A stretch of 64,000 bases of DNA from Victivallis sp. Marseille-Q1083 (GTDB taxonomy: Bacteria > Verrucomicrobiota > Lentisphaeria > Victivallales > Victivallaceae): NCBI RefSeq assembly GCF_903645315.1, contig NZ_CAHJXL010000001.1, positions 1,912,001 to 1,976,000 on the forward strand. The letters run 5' to 3'. The notes under the pieces were generated by a model. The model was not told the origin of the DNA, ran no database searches, and was given only the letters and a program-made list of their open reading frames with translations. The position numbers were made by a program, and so were the translations under genes. Positions 34,901 through 45,205 of the stretch are shown piece by piece (positions within the stretch are counted from its first letter, which is position 1; every line of letters starts with the position of its first letter).

Positions 34901-37024
34901 GTGGACATTACCGAACGGCAGCGCCTGGAGGAGGAGCAGCGGCGCCTGACCGAAACGCTGCAGTTGTATGCGGAGCAGCAGCGGCTGGTCAACAGTTGTC
35001 TGGAGCGGATTCTGCTGCGGGAGGATGCCGAAGAGGCCGTCTCCGATATCCTGAGCATCATCGGCAGCCAGATCGGTGCCGACCGCTGTTATATTTGCCG
35101 ATACGATTACCGGCGTGCCGTTTGCGACAACACTCACGAATGGACGGCCGCTGGCATTCTGTCGGAACAAAACGAATTGCAGGGGGTCCCGATTGAGATG
35201 ACCGAAGACTGGAACCGGCTGCTGCGTTGCCGGCAACTGGTCTGCTGTGGCAATCTGGCCGGAGAAGGAGTGCCGCTGAAAAGCGCGACGCTCGAATTGC
35301 TGCGCCGGCAGGGCATTCAGTCGATCATCGCCGCCGGCATCTGGCTGGATGAGGAGCTGTGGGGCTTTCTGGGCGTGGACTTTGTCCGGAGTCGCCGGGC
35401 GTTTTCAGAGGGCGACAGGAACATCATCGCCGCCGCGGCGCATATCATTGAAATTTATCTGGAGCGGCGGCACGGCTTGGAGGAACTGCTGCAGAGCGAA
35501 AACGAGAAACGGCAGATTTTCGACAACATCGATACGCCGATTCTGCTGTTCGACGCCGATTTCAATTTCATCCGGGCCAACCGGGCCGCCTATCGCGCCT
35601 ACCGGGCGGAGGAGCGAGCGGGTGAACAACGGCCGTGCTATGAGATTTTCTGCAAGCAGTCGGCGGTGCCGGACTATTGCCCGGTCAGAAAGACGATCGA
35701 AACCGGAACGGTGCACCGGCGGTCGCTTCATGTCGACAATTCCGATTATATCATTGTCACCAAACCGATTTTCGATGCCGACGGCAAACTCGCTTATGTG
35801 CTGGAGAGTGCCATGGACGTTTCCGAACTGAACGCCCAGCAGCGGCGGCTGCAGGCGGCGATGGAGGCGGCGCAGGCGGCCGACCGCACCAAGAGTTCTT
35901 TCCTGGCGACGATGAGCCATGAATTGCGGACGCCGCTGAATGCGGTGATCGGTTTCAGCGAATTGATGCAGGCTGGCGGGATGACGCCGGAGGAACAGCA
36001 GGACAGCCTGAAAGCGATCAATTTCGCCGGCAATACATTGCTCAAGCTGATCAACGACATCCTTGATTTGTCGAAACTGGAAGCCGACCAGTTGGAAATT
36101 TCGCTGCAGCCGGTCGATCTGCGTAAATTGGTTCAGGAGACGGTGCAGTTGTTCAAACCGGGCTGCCGGGAGCACCGCAGCCGAATCGAGCTGGAAGTGC
36201 CGGAGCGGTTGCCAATGCTGCTGCTCGACCAGATCCGTTTGCGCCAGGTGCTGCTCAATCTGATCGGCAATGCGGTGAAGTTTACCGATGACGGCGTCAT
36301 CCGCATCGGCGTAACGCTGGCAGGTCCGGCCGACGGCTCCGGCGGCGTGCTGACGCTATGGGTCAGCGATACCGGGTCCGGTATTGCCAAAGCCTACCAG
36401 GAGAGCATCTTCGAGCCGTTCAAGCAGCAGCATATTCCCGGCAACCGGATTTATCAGGGTACCGGGCTGGGTTTGCCGATCACCAAACGGATGGTTGCCA
36501 AAATGGGCGGTGAAATTTCGTTGCGGAGCGAGTTGGGCGAAGGCAGCACCTTTACCGTCGTGCTGCGGGGCGTACAGTGTGCCGAGCCGGCGCCGGTGGC
36601 GGACGCGCGGCCGGAAAAAGCCGCCCCGGCCGGCCTGCCGGGCGGGAAAATCCTCATCGTCGACGATGTGCCGATGAATTTGAAGGTATTGGCGGCAATG
36701 TTGAAAAAACTGGGTTGGGAAGCGGTCGCCTGCCAGTCGGCGGAGGAGGCGCTGACCCGGGCGGCCCGGGAAACTCCGGCAATGGTGCTGACCGATCTGT
36801 GGATGCCGGGAATGAACGGCGGCACGCTGGCGGCCCGGCTGGCGGCCCATCCGGCGACGGCGGGAATTCCGGTCGTCGTCATCACGGCGGACACCCAGAT
36901 GGATTTTGTGCCGGCGGAGCGTTTTGCCGGCGTTCTGTTCAAGCCGCTGACGCTGGAAAAACTCCGGGCCGCCATCGGCAATGCCGCCGGCGGTATCGCT
37001 TTTGCCGAGCGTGCCGACCGGTAA
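31925..37024 (+). CDS. Hybrid histidine kinase with ABC-binding-like sensor, about six PAS domains, GAF and receiver
   Basis: This very large two-component protein has about 1,699 residues from a GTG at 31925. That GTG, or the next one at 31928, follows AAGGAG (31913-31918); an ATG at 31865 is an alternative. It begins with a signal segment (VVGLIWLAMGAM), then a periplasmic region of about 290 residues resembling ABC substrate-binding proteins (RILYLCSYNAFFRWTRDMV). A membrane helix follows (about 348-378), then about five PAS domains (390-995), a GAF domain (1020-1175), and another PAS (1195-1300). HisKA is SHELRTPLNAVIGFSELM with His about 1332, followed by HATPase_c. The receiver domain has Asp about 1624 in TDLWMPGMNG. 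No partner response regulator lies beside it. Ligand unknown. Confidence 0.88.
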   Translation: MVETATTRGFWRRIMVVGLIWLAMGAMTSLRGEAAAGEPEPKRILYLCSYNAFFRWTRDMVESFQQFWRGEDIPVEIDVVELNVARNPDWKPLARDVEWSRERILSGNYDLVVASGNAAVEMCLEHYEELPETTSLLVAACIGDVGNLPRLPRMTGLLLDFSSVERNIELGMRLLPETGRVVVVTDGGPDGLAVAGHVESLRGRWGDAIELEQINGADCTTGEMLEALESLPSNALIVFDNWWEERTKSFQPFSAVGGRERPAITSPVLVSRDTAFDEGVLGGIMTTGRNYGRETAALAKRILAGGRADDIPFEVGSSQAVFQWPQVERWRPDPAALPSEAIFLNRPPSFLTLYFWPAVAGAATIGGLVLAVVFLAVHYRNNRKLQAVFDLLPVCVTAVDAMGRVRLLQGRDRPVRNEPGRIGHLTDLPAGGEIFQAPVRQVLETMQPVSKEYRRDGRYRYAEFRHLPKKIFGVETVLWVSTDITELHLAREEIVRTAERFRLTLNSIGDGVLATDAEETVTICNPVAARLTGYPVEKIVGRKLDEIFRIVHYPDDGPVESPVARALRTGRTVELANHTDLLAGDGRRYHIADSAAPIVDRAGRIDGAVLVFRDVTQEYEGRDRMQMNNIFLNSAADIAALTYFRCDADGRVLSAREGYEALWRKCGDRPAAVEDWVLPEDLPEFLDGWRRLLAGEKHELRMVYRSAAEGKMRYFEMRAVEDETPVAGRKVYFGIIQDITADKENELKYRDTLTLLQNIMANLPCYIFVKDVDAGLRYLMCNRAFAEIVSHPEEEIIGRTDAEIFGQPENAEKFREDDLKLVQSGRLLDEREQFIAGDGSPHTVRILKCTWRQASGRRLLLGMGLDISTQVRMEEELKENNALLLGILDHLPALIATKDMRDFRYALWNKKAEEITGIPAAEVIGRTDFEIDHFVGDPGRFREEDLEVRASGQLKNIVGALQTVRDGRKYVMQTMKTPLALGDGRSLLLTMSVDITERQRLEEEQRRLTETLQLYAEQQRLVNSCLERILLREDAEEAVSDILSIIGSQIGADRCYICRYDYRRAVCDNTHEWTAAGILSEQNELQGVPIEMTEDWNRLLRCRQLVCCGNLAGEGVPLKSATLELLRRQGIQSIIAAGIWLDEELWGFLGVDFVRSRRAFSEGDRNIIAAAAHIIEIYLERRHGLEELLQSENEKRQIFDNIDTPILLFDADFNFIRANRAAYRAYRAEERAGEQRPCYEIFCKQSAVPDYCPVRKTIETGTVHRRSLHVDNSDYIIVTKPIFDADGKLAYVLESAMDVSELNAQQRRLQAAMEAAQAADRTKSSFLATMSHELRTPLNAVIGFSELMQAGGMTPEEQQDSLKAINFAGNTLLKLINDILDLSKLEADQLEISLQPVDLRKLVQETVQLFKPGCREHRSRIELEVPERLPMLLLDQIRLRQVLLNLIGNAVKFTDDGVIRIGVTLAGPADGSGGVLTLWVSDTGSGIAKAYQESIFEPFKQQHIPGNRIYQGTGLGLPITKRMVAKMGGEISLRSELGEGSTFTVVLRGVQCAEPAPVADARPEKAAPAGLPGGKILIVDDVPMNLKVLAAMLKKLGWEAVACQSAEEALTRAARETPAMVLTDLWMPGMNGGTLAARLAAHPATAGIPVVVITADTQMDFVPAERFAGVLFKPLTLEKLRAAIGNAAGGIAFAERADR

Positions 37025-37061
37025 TGCCATTTCGTTTTCGCGATCATGACGGCTCAAAAGC

Positions 37062-37087
37062 GAAAGTCCGCCAGGAGGCGGACTTTC
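37062..37087. terminator. Hairpin between convergent kinase and ahcY genes
   Basis: Perfect 11-bp stem GAAAGTCCGCC/GGCGGACTTTC with a 4-base loop. No long T-run, but its position between two gene ends suits a shared terminator. Confidence 0.7.
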
Positions 37088-37112
37088 ACAATACGCTTGA
37101 ATGCCGGCTGGA

Positions 37113-38516
37113 TCAGTAGCGGTAGGATTCCGGCTTGTACGGCCCTTCGGGCGGCACGTTGATGTAGGCTGCCTGTTCCGGAGTCAGAACCGTCAATTTC
37201 GCCCCCAGTTTATCGAGATGCAGCCGGGCGACTTCCTCGTCCAGTTTTTTGTCCAGCAGGAAAACGCCTTTGCGGTCCGGATGCCGCGCGATGTCGAGCT
37301 GCGCCAGCGTCTGGTTCGTGAAGCTGTTGGACATCACGAAGCTGGGATGGCCGGTGGCGCAGCCCAGATTCACCAGCCGGCCTTCCGCCAGCAGGTAGAT
37401 CGAATGGCCGTCGGCAAAACGGAAGCGATGCACCGGGCAGCTGCTGCCTTTGATCTCCTCCTTGACGACGCCGGGTTCGCGTTCCAGCTTGGACACTTCG
37501 ATCTCGTTGTCGAAGTGACCGATATTGCAGACGATCGCCTGGTCTTTCATATGGCGCATATGCTCGATGGTGATGACATTGCAGTTGCCGGTGGTCGTCA
37601 CATAAATGTCCGCTTCCGGCAGCGCGTCCTCGACCGGACAGACCCGGTAACCGGCCATGCAGGCCTGCAGCGCGCAGATCGGATCGATTTCGCTGACCAG
37701 CACCCGGGCCCGTTCATTGCGCATCGCTTCGGCACAGCCTTTGCCGACGTCGCCGAAACCGCAGATCATCACCGTCTTGCCGGAAAGCATCACATCCATC
37801 GCCCGCTTGATGCCGTCGGTCAGCGAATGGCGGCAGCCGTAAATGTTGTCGAATTTGCTCTTGGTGACCGAATCATTGACATTGATCGCCTGAAACAGCA
37901 GCTCGCCGCGTTCGGCCATCTGCAGCAGCCGGTGCACGCCGGTGGTGGTTTCTTCGGAGACGCCTTTGACCTTGGCCGCTACTTTGTGCCAATGGCGCGG
38001 ATCTTCGGCCAGCACCCGTTTCAGCAGCCGGTCGATCACCTGCAGCTCATAACTGTCGGACGCCTCGTCGAGGATATCCGGATTGTTTTCCGCCGCGACG
38101 CCGCGATGAATCAACAGAGTCGCGTCGCCGCCGTCATCGACGATCTGGTCCGGACCGCTGCCGTCCGGAAAGGTCAGCGCCCGGTAGGTGCATTCCCAAT
38201 ACTCTTCCAGCGTTTCCCCCTTCCAGGCGAACACCGGCACGCCGTCGGCGGCAATCGCCGCCGCCGCATGATCCTGCGTCGAAAAAATGTTGCAGGAGGC
38301 CCAGCGCACCTCGGCTCCCAGCGCCACCAGCGTTTCGATCAGAACGGCGGTCTGGATGGTCATATGCAGACTGCCGGAAATTTTGATTCCCTTCAACGGC
38401 TGCTGCGGACCGTATTTGGCCCGGGTCGCCATCAATCCGGGCATTTCCTGTTCGGCGATACTGATCTCCTTGCGACCGAAATCGGCGAGATTGATGTCTT
38501 TGATCTGATATTCCAT
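37113..38516 (-). CDS. ahcY: Adenosylhomocysteinase
   Basis: This 467-residue enzyme splits S-adenosylhomocysteine into adenosine and homocysteine, pulling methylation reactions forward. It begins [18 protein letters not shown] and shows the NAD-binding signature [19 protein letters not shown], the substrate motif [17 protein letters not shown], and the C-terminal KPESYRY ending (the conserved terminal Tyr). The length and the insert near residues 150-190 fit the bacterial long form. ATG 38516 was chosen over one at 38546 because the extra ten residues do not match the family. It is last of three same-strand genes, after metK and the kinase gene. Confidence 0.97.
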   Translation of the reverse strand: MEYQIKDINLADFGRKEISIAEQEMPGLMATRAKYGPQQPLKGIKISGSLHMTIQTAVLIETLVALGAEVRWASCNIFSTQDHAAAAIAADGVPVFAWKGETLEEYWECTYRALTFPDGSGPDQIVDDGGDATLLIHRGVAAENNPDILDEASDSYELQVIDRLLKRVLAEDPRHWHKVAAKVKGVSEETTTGVHRLLQMAERGELLFQAINVNDSVTKSKFDNIYGCRHSLTDGIKRAMDVMLSGKTVMICGFGDVGKGCAEAMRNERARVLVSEIDPICALQACMAGYRVCPVEDALPEADIYVTTTGNCNVITIEHMRHMKDQAIVCNIGHFDNEIEVSKLEREPGVVKEEIKGSSCPVHRFRFADGHSIYLLAEGRLVNLGCATGHPSFVMSNSFTNQTLAQLDIARHPDRKGVFLLDKKLDEEVARLHLDKLGAKLTVLTPEQAAYINVPPEGPYKPESYRY

Positions 38517-38542
38517 AAAAATGTTTCCGTTGGTTCGAATTT

Positions 38543-39523
38543 TCAATTATTGTAAGGCTGGAAGCTCCGGCACAACGCTTCCCAGCGCTGTTCCGGGATC
38601 TTCGAGCCGACTACCTGCACCACTTCCCTGGCCGTCATCGACGCATAGCGGCCGCACTCACTCAGCGGCCGGCCGTGAAGGTAGCCGAAAAGAAAACCGC
38701 TGGCCCACAAATCTCCGGCCGCGGTGGTATCGACCGCCTTGACCACATCGGCCGGGACATGGCACAACATGTCGCCGGAGGCGATCAACGAGCCGCGCGG
38801 CCCCAGTTTTACCGCCGCGATTTCACAGAACCGCGCCAGTTCCCGCGCCTGCTGCTCTGCCGGTTTGTCTCCGAGCAGCGCCGTCGCTTCGTCCTCGTTG
38901 GCGAATACCAGATCGACGTATTCCTTCAACAGCTCCAGCAGCCGTTCCCGGAACAGGCCGACGACTTCGAACGACGCCAGATCCAGGCCGATCCGGCAGC
39001 CGGCCGCTTTGGCTTGCCGGAAAACCGCTTCGATCATCGCCTGATGAAACAACTGGTAACCTTCGATATAAACCAGGTCGTAAGCGGAGAAGTCCACCGT
39101 TTCGACCTCCTCGGCGGTCAAATCCGACGAGGCGCCGAAAAATGTCCGCATCGTCCGTTCGCCGTCCGGTGTAATCAAAGCCAGACAACGGCCGGTCGGC
39201 AGTTGGTCCGTCTCGAAGAACGCAGATTCGGAGCCGCCCAGCCGGACCAGGCTGCTGCGATAAATTTCGCCGTAAGCATCTTTGCCGGTTTTGCCCAGCA
39301 TGCCGACCGGCACGCCGAGCCGGGCCAGGCCGAAAACCGTATTGCCGGCGGCGCCGCCCGGCACGACGGCGTATTCATCCGCCAACTGTTCGAGCAGCCG
39401 GTCCATCACTTCCGGCGCCAGCAGCTCCATGCCGCCTTTGGCACCGGGCACTTTCTCCAGAAACGGCTCTTCCACCCGCGCCAGCAAGTCCAGCAGCGGC
39501 GAGCCGACTCCCAACACCCGCAT
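38543..39523 (-). CDS. PfkB family carbohydrate kinase, probably adenosine kinase
   Basis: The 326-residue ribokinase-like enzyme starts [17 protein letters not shown], has [18 protein letters not shown], and the catalytic loop with [17 protein letters not shown], where the last Asp of AAGD is the expected base. Its position between metK and ahcY makes adenosine the likely substrate, as it would recycle the adenosine released by ahcY to AMP; the family itself also contains sugar and inosine kinases. The ATG at 39523 was chosen; a GTG at 39538 overlaps the metK stop (GTGA) and could give a five-residue longer protein. No strong ribosome binding site precedes either, so translational coupling to metK is likely. 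Confidence 0.85.
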   Translation of the reverse strand: MRVLGVGSPLLDLLARVEEPFLEKVPGAKGGMELLAPEVMDRLLEQLADEYAVVPGGAAGNTVFGLARLGVPVGMLGKTGKDAYGEIYRSSLVRLGGSESAFFETDQLPTGRCLALITPDGERTMRTFFGASSDLTAEEVETVDFSAYDLVYIEGYQLFHQAMIEAVFRQAKAAGCRIGLDLASFEVVGLFRERLLELLKEYVDLVFANEDEATALLGDKPAEQQARELARFCEIAAVKLGPRGSLIASGDMLCHVPADVVKAVDTTAAGDLWASGFLFGYLHGRPLSECGRYASMTAREVVQVVGSKIPEQRWEALCRSFQPYNN

Positions 39524-39534
39524 CGCCGTCGTTT

Positions 39535-40731
<1,197 letters not shown>

Positions 40732-40777
40732 GAACCTTTCCTTTCAAGAAACTAAAATAACTGCCATGTCGTAGAGA

Positions 40778-40797
40778 TTCGGCGCCGCAACGCCGAA
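40778..40797 (-). other. Hairpin in the metK leader
   Basis: TTCGGCG pairs with CGCCGAA across a 6-base loop, about 50 bases upstream of metK. It could be a leader structure or part of the pal terminator zone. Function unknown. Confidence 0.45.
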
Positions 40798-40846
40798 GAA
40801 AAAACGAAAGCTTCGGGGAAGTATCGCCATACGGCGCCCCCGAAGC
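40797..40846 (-). terminator. Rho-independent terminator after pal
   Basis: On the minus strand GCTTCGGGG pairs with CCCCGAAGC around an inner CGCC/GGCG hairpin, followed by TTTCG and a run of six T. Confidence 0.85.
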
Positions 40847-40886
40847 CAGAAAAAATCCTCATTCAATCCATGCGTCGGCGAACTGT

Positions 40887-41504
40887 TTATTTGATCTTTT
40901 TGGCGGCCAGCAGTTCGCCCCGGCGATTCTTCGCATAAGCGGCTTCATCGTGGCCGCTCACCGCCGGCTTGTCCTCGCCGTAGCTGATCGTCCGGACATG
41001 GTCCGCCGCCATGCCGCGGCCGGTCAGGTAATTCTTGACCGCAATCGCCCGGCGTTCGCCCAGCGCCCGGTTGTATTCGTTGGTGCCGCGCTCGTCGCAA
41101 TGCCCCTCGACGATCAAATAAAGCTCCGGCGCCTGATTCATATATTCGGCCACCGCATCCAGTTTGGCCTGTTCGGACGGGTTCAGGCTGTCGGCGTCGA
41201 AATTGAAGTAGATGACCGGGAAATTGATGTCGGTCAGCACCGACAGATCCTCCATGCCGATGTAAGCCATGCCTTCCTCAGTCGGCTCGCCCCAGTCCGG
41301 ACTGGGCGTTTCCGGATTGCCGGCGCCGCCCGGGCCGAAGGTGCCATTGCCGAAATCGTCGGGATTGAAGCCGGGATCCATCTCGGCCTGGGGCACCGGA
41401 TAGAGGTCTTCCGTCGGCGTTGAATTATCGAACAGACCGCAACCGGCCGCAAATAACAGGGCACCACTCAACGTGATTCCGCGGAAAACTTTCGAAAAGA
41501 GCAT
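40887..41504 (-). CDS. pal: Peptidoglycan-associated lipoprotein (OmpA family)
   Basis: The 205-residue product has a signal peptide with lipobox FAAGC, a Pro/Gly-rich linker, and a C-terminal OmpA-like domain. The domain starts at VIYFNFDADSLNPSEQAKLDAVAEYM and has YLIVEGHCDERGTNEYNRALGERRA, the peptidoglycan-binding core with Asp and Arg. It tethers the outer membrane to peptidoglycan as part of the Tol-Pal system, which shows that the organism is Gram-negative in envelope type. The other tol genes are not in the window. It has a TTGAAA-17-TATCTT promoter and a terminator of its own, so it is transcribed alone. Confidence 0.95.
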   Translation of the reverse strand: MLFSKVFRGITLSGALLFAAGCGLFDNSTPTEDLYPVPQAEMDPGFNPDDFGNGTFGPGGAGNPETPSPDWGEPTEEGMAYIGMEDLSVLTDINFPVIYFNFDADSLNPSEQAKLDAVAEYMNQAPELYLIVEGHCDERGTNEYNRALGERRAIAVKNYLTGRGMAADHVRTISYGEDKPAVSGHDEAAYAKNRRGELLAAKKIK

Positions 41505-41571
41505 TTGCCTTCCCCCCTAATAAAGTTTGGCTGAAAAGTTTTATTTTTAGTTAATTCATGTCAAATGCTAT

Positions 41572-41600
41572 AAGATAAATGCCTTCAACACATTTTTCAA
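41572..41600 (-). promoter_or_regulatory. putative sigma-70 promoter for pal
   Basis: On the minus strand TTGAAA (41595-41600) and TATCTT (41572-41577) with a 17-base spacer, about 70 bases before the pal start in an AT-rich gap. Confidence 0.5.
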
Positions 41601-41642
41601 TCAAATATTCTGCAATTGAAATATTTTTTTGAACTCTTTCTG

Positions 41643-41671
41643 TTGCGAAATCGCTTTCGGGCAATTATAGT
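41643..41671 (+). promoter_or_regulatory. putative sigma-70 promoter for ilvE
   Basis: TTGCGA (41643-41648) and TATAGT (41666-41671) with a 17-base spacer, 74 bases before the ilvE start. Confidence 0.55.
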
Positions 41672-41745
41672 ACATTTCTGGTAAGTCAACCGGCGGCGAA
41701 TAAGCCATCCGTTGACGGTTTTAATTTCAGTCAGGAAAGCAAGCA

Positions 41746-42750
41746 ATGAACATTGAATGGGAAAAACTCGGATTTGAGTTTCGGCCGACCAAATCCAACA
41801 TTCGCTATGTCTACGACGACGGCAAATGGGACGACGGCAAATTGTACACCACCTACGACATCACGCTTTCGGTAGCCTCCAACTGTCTGCATTACGGTCA
41901 GGCTGCCTTTGAAGGACTGAAAGCCTTTCGTTGCAAAGACGGCAAAGTACGAGTTTTCCGGCCGGAGGAAAACGCCAAGCGCTTGAATTCCACCTGTCGC
42001 CATATCCTGATGCCGGAAGTGCCGGAAGCACTGTTTCTCGATGCGGTCAAACGGGTCGTCCGCGACAACATTGATTATGTGCCGCCGTATGGTACCGGCG
42101 GTTCGCTGTACATCCGCCCGGTGATGATCGGGACGACGCCGCAGATCGGCATTTCGTCGAGCCGGCGTTATGAATTGATCCTTCTGGTCGTGCCGGTCGG
42201 GCCGTATTACAAAGGCGGCATCAAGCCGGTCAACGCGATGATTTCCGACGATATGGACCGGGCGGCGCCGCACGGTACCGGCCACATCAAAATCGCCGGC
42301 AATTACGCGGCCAGTCTCTATCCGAGCAAAGTCGCCAAGGAGCACGGCTGCCAGGTGGCGCTGTTCCTCGATCCGAAGACCCATGAATTCATCGACGAAT
42401 TCGGCACCAGCAATTTCCTGGCGATTACCAAGGACGGCAAATACGTGACGCCGAAATCGGCGTCGGTGCTGCCCAGCGTCACCAACAAGTCGCTGATGCA
42501 GTTGGCCGCCGACCTCGGTATGCCGGTCGAGCAGCGCCGTATCAACAAGGCGGAACTGGCCGACTTCACCGAAGTCGGTGCCTGCGGGACGGCGGTCGTC
42601 ATCACTCCGATCGGCAAAATTTTCTATCGCGACCAGGTTTTCGACTACGGCGACACCATCGGACCGGTGTTGAAAAAGTTGTACGAAGTGATGACCGGCA
42701 CTCAATATGGAGAACTGCCGGACCGATACGGTTGGCTTATGGAGTTGTGA
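41746..42750 (+). CDS. ilvE: Branched-chain amino acid aminotransferase
   Basis: The 334-residue class IV PLP enzyme interconverts Leu, Ile and Val with their keto acids using glutamate. Family blocks seen: CLHYGQAAFEGLKAFRCKDG near residue 45, RPVMIGTTPQIGI, the PLP lysine in GHIKIAGNYAASL (about K186), and DEFGTSNFLAI followed by the threonine-rich ending. Its length and the LKKLYEVMTGTQYG C-terminus match the type II BCAT subgroup. The ATG follows AGGAAAGCAAGCA. It has its own promoter and a terminator 30 bases after the stop, so it is probably a single-gene unit. Confidence 0.95.
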   Translation: MNIEWEKLGFEFRPTKSNIRYVYDDGKWDDGKLYTTYDITLSVASNCLHYGQAAFEGLKAFRCKDGKVRVFRPEENAKRLNSTCRHILMPEVPEALFLDAVKRVVRDNIDYVPPYGTGGSLYIRPVMIGTTPQIGISSSRRYELILLVVPVGPYYKGGIKPVNAMISDDMDRAAPHGTGHIKIAGNYAASLYPSKVAKEHGCQVALFLDPKTHEFIDEFGTSNFLAITKDGKYVTPKSASVLPSVTNKSLMQLAADLGMPVEQRRINKAELADFTEVGACGTAVVITPIGKIFYRDQVFDYGDTIGPVLKKLYEVMTGTQYGELPDRYGWLMEL

Positions 42751-42781
42751 ATCGGGAGCCATCCTTTCGAGCTATTTTTCT

Positions 42782-42808
42782 ACCCGGCTTCCGCCGGGTT
42801 TTTGTTTT
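42782..42808 (+). terminator. Rho-independent terminator after ilvE
   Basis: ACCCGGC and GCCGGGT arms with a 4-base loop are followed by TTTTTGTTTT. Confidence 0.92.
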
Positions 42809-42820
42809 AAATTCAACCTT

Positions 42821-42837
42821 AATTTACCGGGTAAATT
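42821..42837. repeat. 17-bp perfect palindrome just before panC
   Basis: AATTTACCGGGTAAATT is symmetric around its central G and ends three bases before the panC ATG. It occupies the place of the ribosome binding site, and no other is visible. It could be an operator or a small mRNA hairpin. Confidence 0.6.
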
Positions 42838-42840
42838 GAA

Positions 42841-43686
42841 ATGGAAATTTTCAAAACCGTTTCGGAAATGCAGCAGTTCGCGCTGGCCGCCCGCCGGGCC
42901 GGCAGGACGATCGCCGTCGTGCCGACGATGGGGTATCTGCACGCCGGGCATTTTTCGCTGATCGACCGGGCGGTGGCGGAGGCCGACTTGGTCATCGTCA
43001 CCATTTTCGTCAATCCGACCCAGTTCGGACCGAATGAAGACCTTGACAAATATCCGCGTGATTTCGAGCGCGATGTCGTCAATTGCGAAGCGCACGGCGC
43101 AACCGCCGTTTTCGCGCCGTCGCCGGAGGCGATGTATTGTCCCGACCACAGCGTCTGGGTTGCCGAGGAAACGCTCTCCAGGGAGCTGTGCGGTCGGACC
43201 CGGCCGGTTCATTTCCGCGGCGTCACCACGGTGGTGACGAAATTGTTCAACATCACGCAGGCGGAAATCGCCGTATTCGGCCGGAAAGATGCCCAGCAGG
43301 CGTTGATCATCCAGCGGATGGTCCGCGATTTGAATATGCCGGTCCGGATTATCGTCGCGCCGCTGGTCCGCGATGCCGACCAACTGGCGCTGAGCTCCCG
43401 CAACCGTTATCTGTCGCCGGAAGAGCGGAGCCGGGCCCTGAGTATTTCCCGGTCGCTTTTGGCCGCCGAAGCGAAATTGAAGGGGGCTGGGCCGGCGCTT
43501 GCCGAGGCCGCCGCGGCCGAAGTCGCCGCGGAGATCGCCGCCAACGGCGGCAGAATCGATTATGTCAGCGCGTTGGATGCCGACACATTGCAGCCGGTGA
43601 CGCCGGCGACCCGCCGGCTGCTGCTGGCGGTGGCCGCTTATTTCGGCGCCACCCGTTTGATCGATAACATTTATCTGGAATTTTGA
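42841..43686 (+). CDS. panC: Pantothenate synthetase
   Basis: This 281-residue enzyme joins pantoate and beta-alanine with ATP to make pantothenate, the precursor of coenzyme A. It shows VVPTMGYLHAGHFSLIDRA (the HxGH-type nucleotide site), IFVNPTQFGPNEDLDKYPR, VTTVVTKLFNITQAEIAVFGRKDAQQ, and ALSSRNRYLSPEER, all given in part. Length matches the family (about 280). The start has no clear ribosome binding site; a 17-bp palindrome sits there instead. hisD follows 11 bases downstream with a strong ribosome binding site and may be cotranscribed. panB and panD are not seen nearby. Confidence 0.95.
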   Translation: MEIFKTVSEMQQFALAARRAGRTIAVVPTMGYLHAGHFSLIDRAVAEADLVIVTIFVNPTQFGPNEDLDKYPRDFERDVVNCEAHGATAVFAPSPEAMYCPDHSVWVAEETLSRELCGRTRPVHFRGVTTVVTKLFNITQAEIAVFGRKDAQQALIIQRMVRDLNMPVRIIVAPLVRDADQLALSSRNRYLSPEERSRALSISRSLLAAEAKLKGAGPALAEAAAAEVAAEIAANGGRIDYVSALDADTLQPVTPATRRLLLAVAAYFGATRLIDNIYLEF

Positions 43687-43697
43687 GGAGGAAAAGC

Positions 43698-44990
43698 ATG
43701 CAGAAACTGGATTGTCGCGACCGGAATTTTGCCGACCGTTTGCAACAGCTTTACAACCGGCCGAGTTATCCGCCTGAAATTGAGGAGAGCGTTCGCAAAA
43801 TCATTCTCGACGTCAGGGCCGACGGCGATGCCGCATTGTGCAAATATGCCAAAATGTTCGATCATGTCGATCTCGAACCGGCGCAGATTCCGGTCGGCGA
43901 GGAGGAAATCCGCAAGGCCGCGTCCAAAGTCGATTCCGAAGCCAAGCGGGCGATCAAGGCGGCGTTGACCAACATTACCGACTTTTCCCGGCAGCGGATT
44001 CCGCAGCCGTGGAGTCATTCGCCGCGTCCCGGCGTCGTGGTCGGCGAGCGGTTCGAGCCGATGGAACGCATCGGCGTCTACATTCCCGGCGGCACTGCGC
44101 CGCTGGTCTCCACCGTGCTCCACACTGCCGGTATCGCCAAGGCGGCCGGGGTCCGGGAGATCGTCGCGGTGACGCCGCCGAATGCCGCCGGCGAAATTCA
44201 TCCGGCGGTGCTTTATGCGATGAGCAAAGCCGGCGTTTCCGAAATTTACCGGCTCGGCGGCGTCTACGGCATTGCGGCGATGGCTTACGGCACTGAAACG
44301 GTCCGCAAGGTCGACAAAATCGTCGGCCCCGGCAATGCGTACGTTACCGCCGCCAAGAAACTGGTGTACGGCGCGGTGGCGATCGATATGGTCGCCGGAC
44401 CGTCGGAAATCATGATCATCGCCGACGCCAATTGCAATCCGGAATTCATCGCTGCCGACATGTTGTCGCAGGCGGAGCACGGCAGCGGGCTGGAACAGGC
44501 GGTGCTGTTGTGCGACAGCGAAGCGTTGATCGAAGAAGTCGAAGCGGCGATTCTGCGGCAGAAAGCGCAGTTGTCCCGCCTGGAGACCGTCGACAAGGTG
44601 TTGAATCACGGTACATTCCTGATCCGGGTGGAGGATTTCGATCAGGCGGCGGAAATTGCCGGGGCCTACGCGCCGGAGCATCTGGAGATTTCCTGCAAGG
44701 GCGCCGGCATGGTCGCCAAGAAGGTCAAGGCCGCCGGCGCGATTTTCATCGGCCAATGGACGCCGGAACCGATCGGCGATTTCTGCGCCGGTCCCAGCCA
44801 TGTGCTGCCGACCGCCGGCAGTGCTCGCTTTTTCAGCGGCCTGACCGTCGAAGGTTTCTTTCGCCGGATGAGCATCATCAATTATCAGCGCGGCGCGATG
44901 CGCAAAGAAGTGCCGGTCGTCGAGAAATTCGCCGAAATGGAAGGCCTGGCGGCGCATGGCCGCAGTGCGGCAATACGGATTGAGGAATAG
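43698..44990 (+). CDS. hisD: Histidinol dehydrogenase
   Basis: This 430-residue zinc enzyme oxidises L-histidinol to histidine, with two NAD reductions. Seen are [22 protein letters not shown] (part), [30 protein letters not shown]-type Zn-binding segment (here [14 protein letters not shown]), and [16 protein letters not shown] near the end. The ATG at 43698 follows GAGGAGGAAAAGC, an excellent ribosome binding site, and is preferred to an upstream in-frame ATG at 43683. No other his genes are nearby, so it is separated from the rest of the pathway. Confidence 0.96.
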   Translation: MQKLDCRDRNFADRLQQLYNRPSYPPEIEESVRKIILDVRADGDAALCKYAKMFDHVDLEPAQIPVGEEEIRKAASKVDSEAKRAIKAALTNITDFSRQRIPQPWSHSPRPGVVVGERFEPMERIGVYIPGGTAPLVSTVLHTAGIAKAAGVREIVAVTPPNAAGEIHPAVLYAMSKAGVSEIYRLGGVYGIAAMAYGTETVRKVDKIVGPGNAYVTAAKKLVYGAVAIDMVAGPSEIMIIADANCNPEFIAADMLSQAEHGSGLEQAVLLCDSEALIEEVEAAILRQKAQLSRLETVDKVLNHGTFLIRVEDFDQAAEIAGAYAPEHLEISCKGAGMVAKKVKAAGAIFIGQWTPEPIGDFCAGPSHVLPTAGSARFFSGLTVEGFFRRMSIINYQRGAMRKEVPVVEKFAEMEGLAAHGRSAAIRIEE

Positions 44991-45049
44991 CGGCTGTCCG
45001 GCGGAAAATAGATTATTTTTGTTTTTTTCTCCGGCCAGGAACCAATCCA

Positions 45050-45078
45050 TTGCTTGCAATGTCCAAAAGTGGTAGTAT
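45050..45078 (+). promoter_or_regulatory. putative sigma-70 promoter for the parvulin gene
   Basis: TTGCTT (45050-45055) and TAGTAT (45073-45078) with a 17-base spacer, about 130 bases upstream of the coding start. Confidence 0.4.
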
Positions 45079-45205
45079 TTATTTTTTAACCGTCTTGGTC
45101 ACAAGCGAAGCAATTTCGGAAAAATTTTTCGGGACGGTGAAAAAAGTGATGGTAGAAAACAGTATGGAAACAACAGCAATTTAGATTGCAGAAAAGGAAG
45201 TTCTT

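Noticed and set aside
40732-40860. Possible SAM riboswitch before metK
   Set aside because: The hairpins read as the pal terminator plus a simple stem-loop; none of the SAM riboswitch core patterns that I know could be matched.
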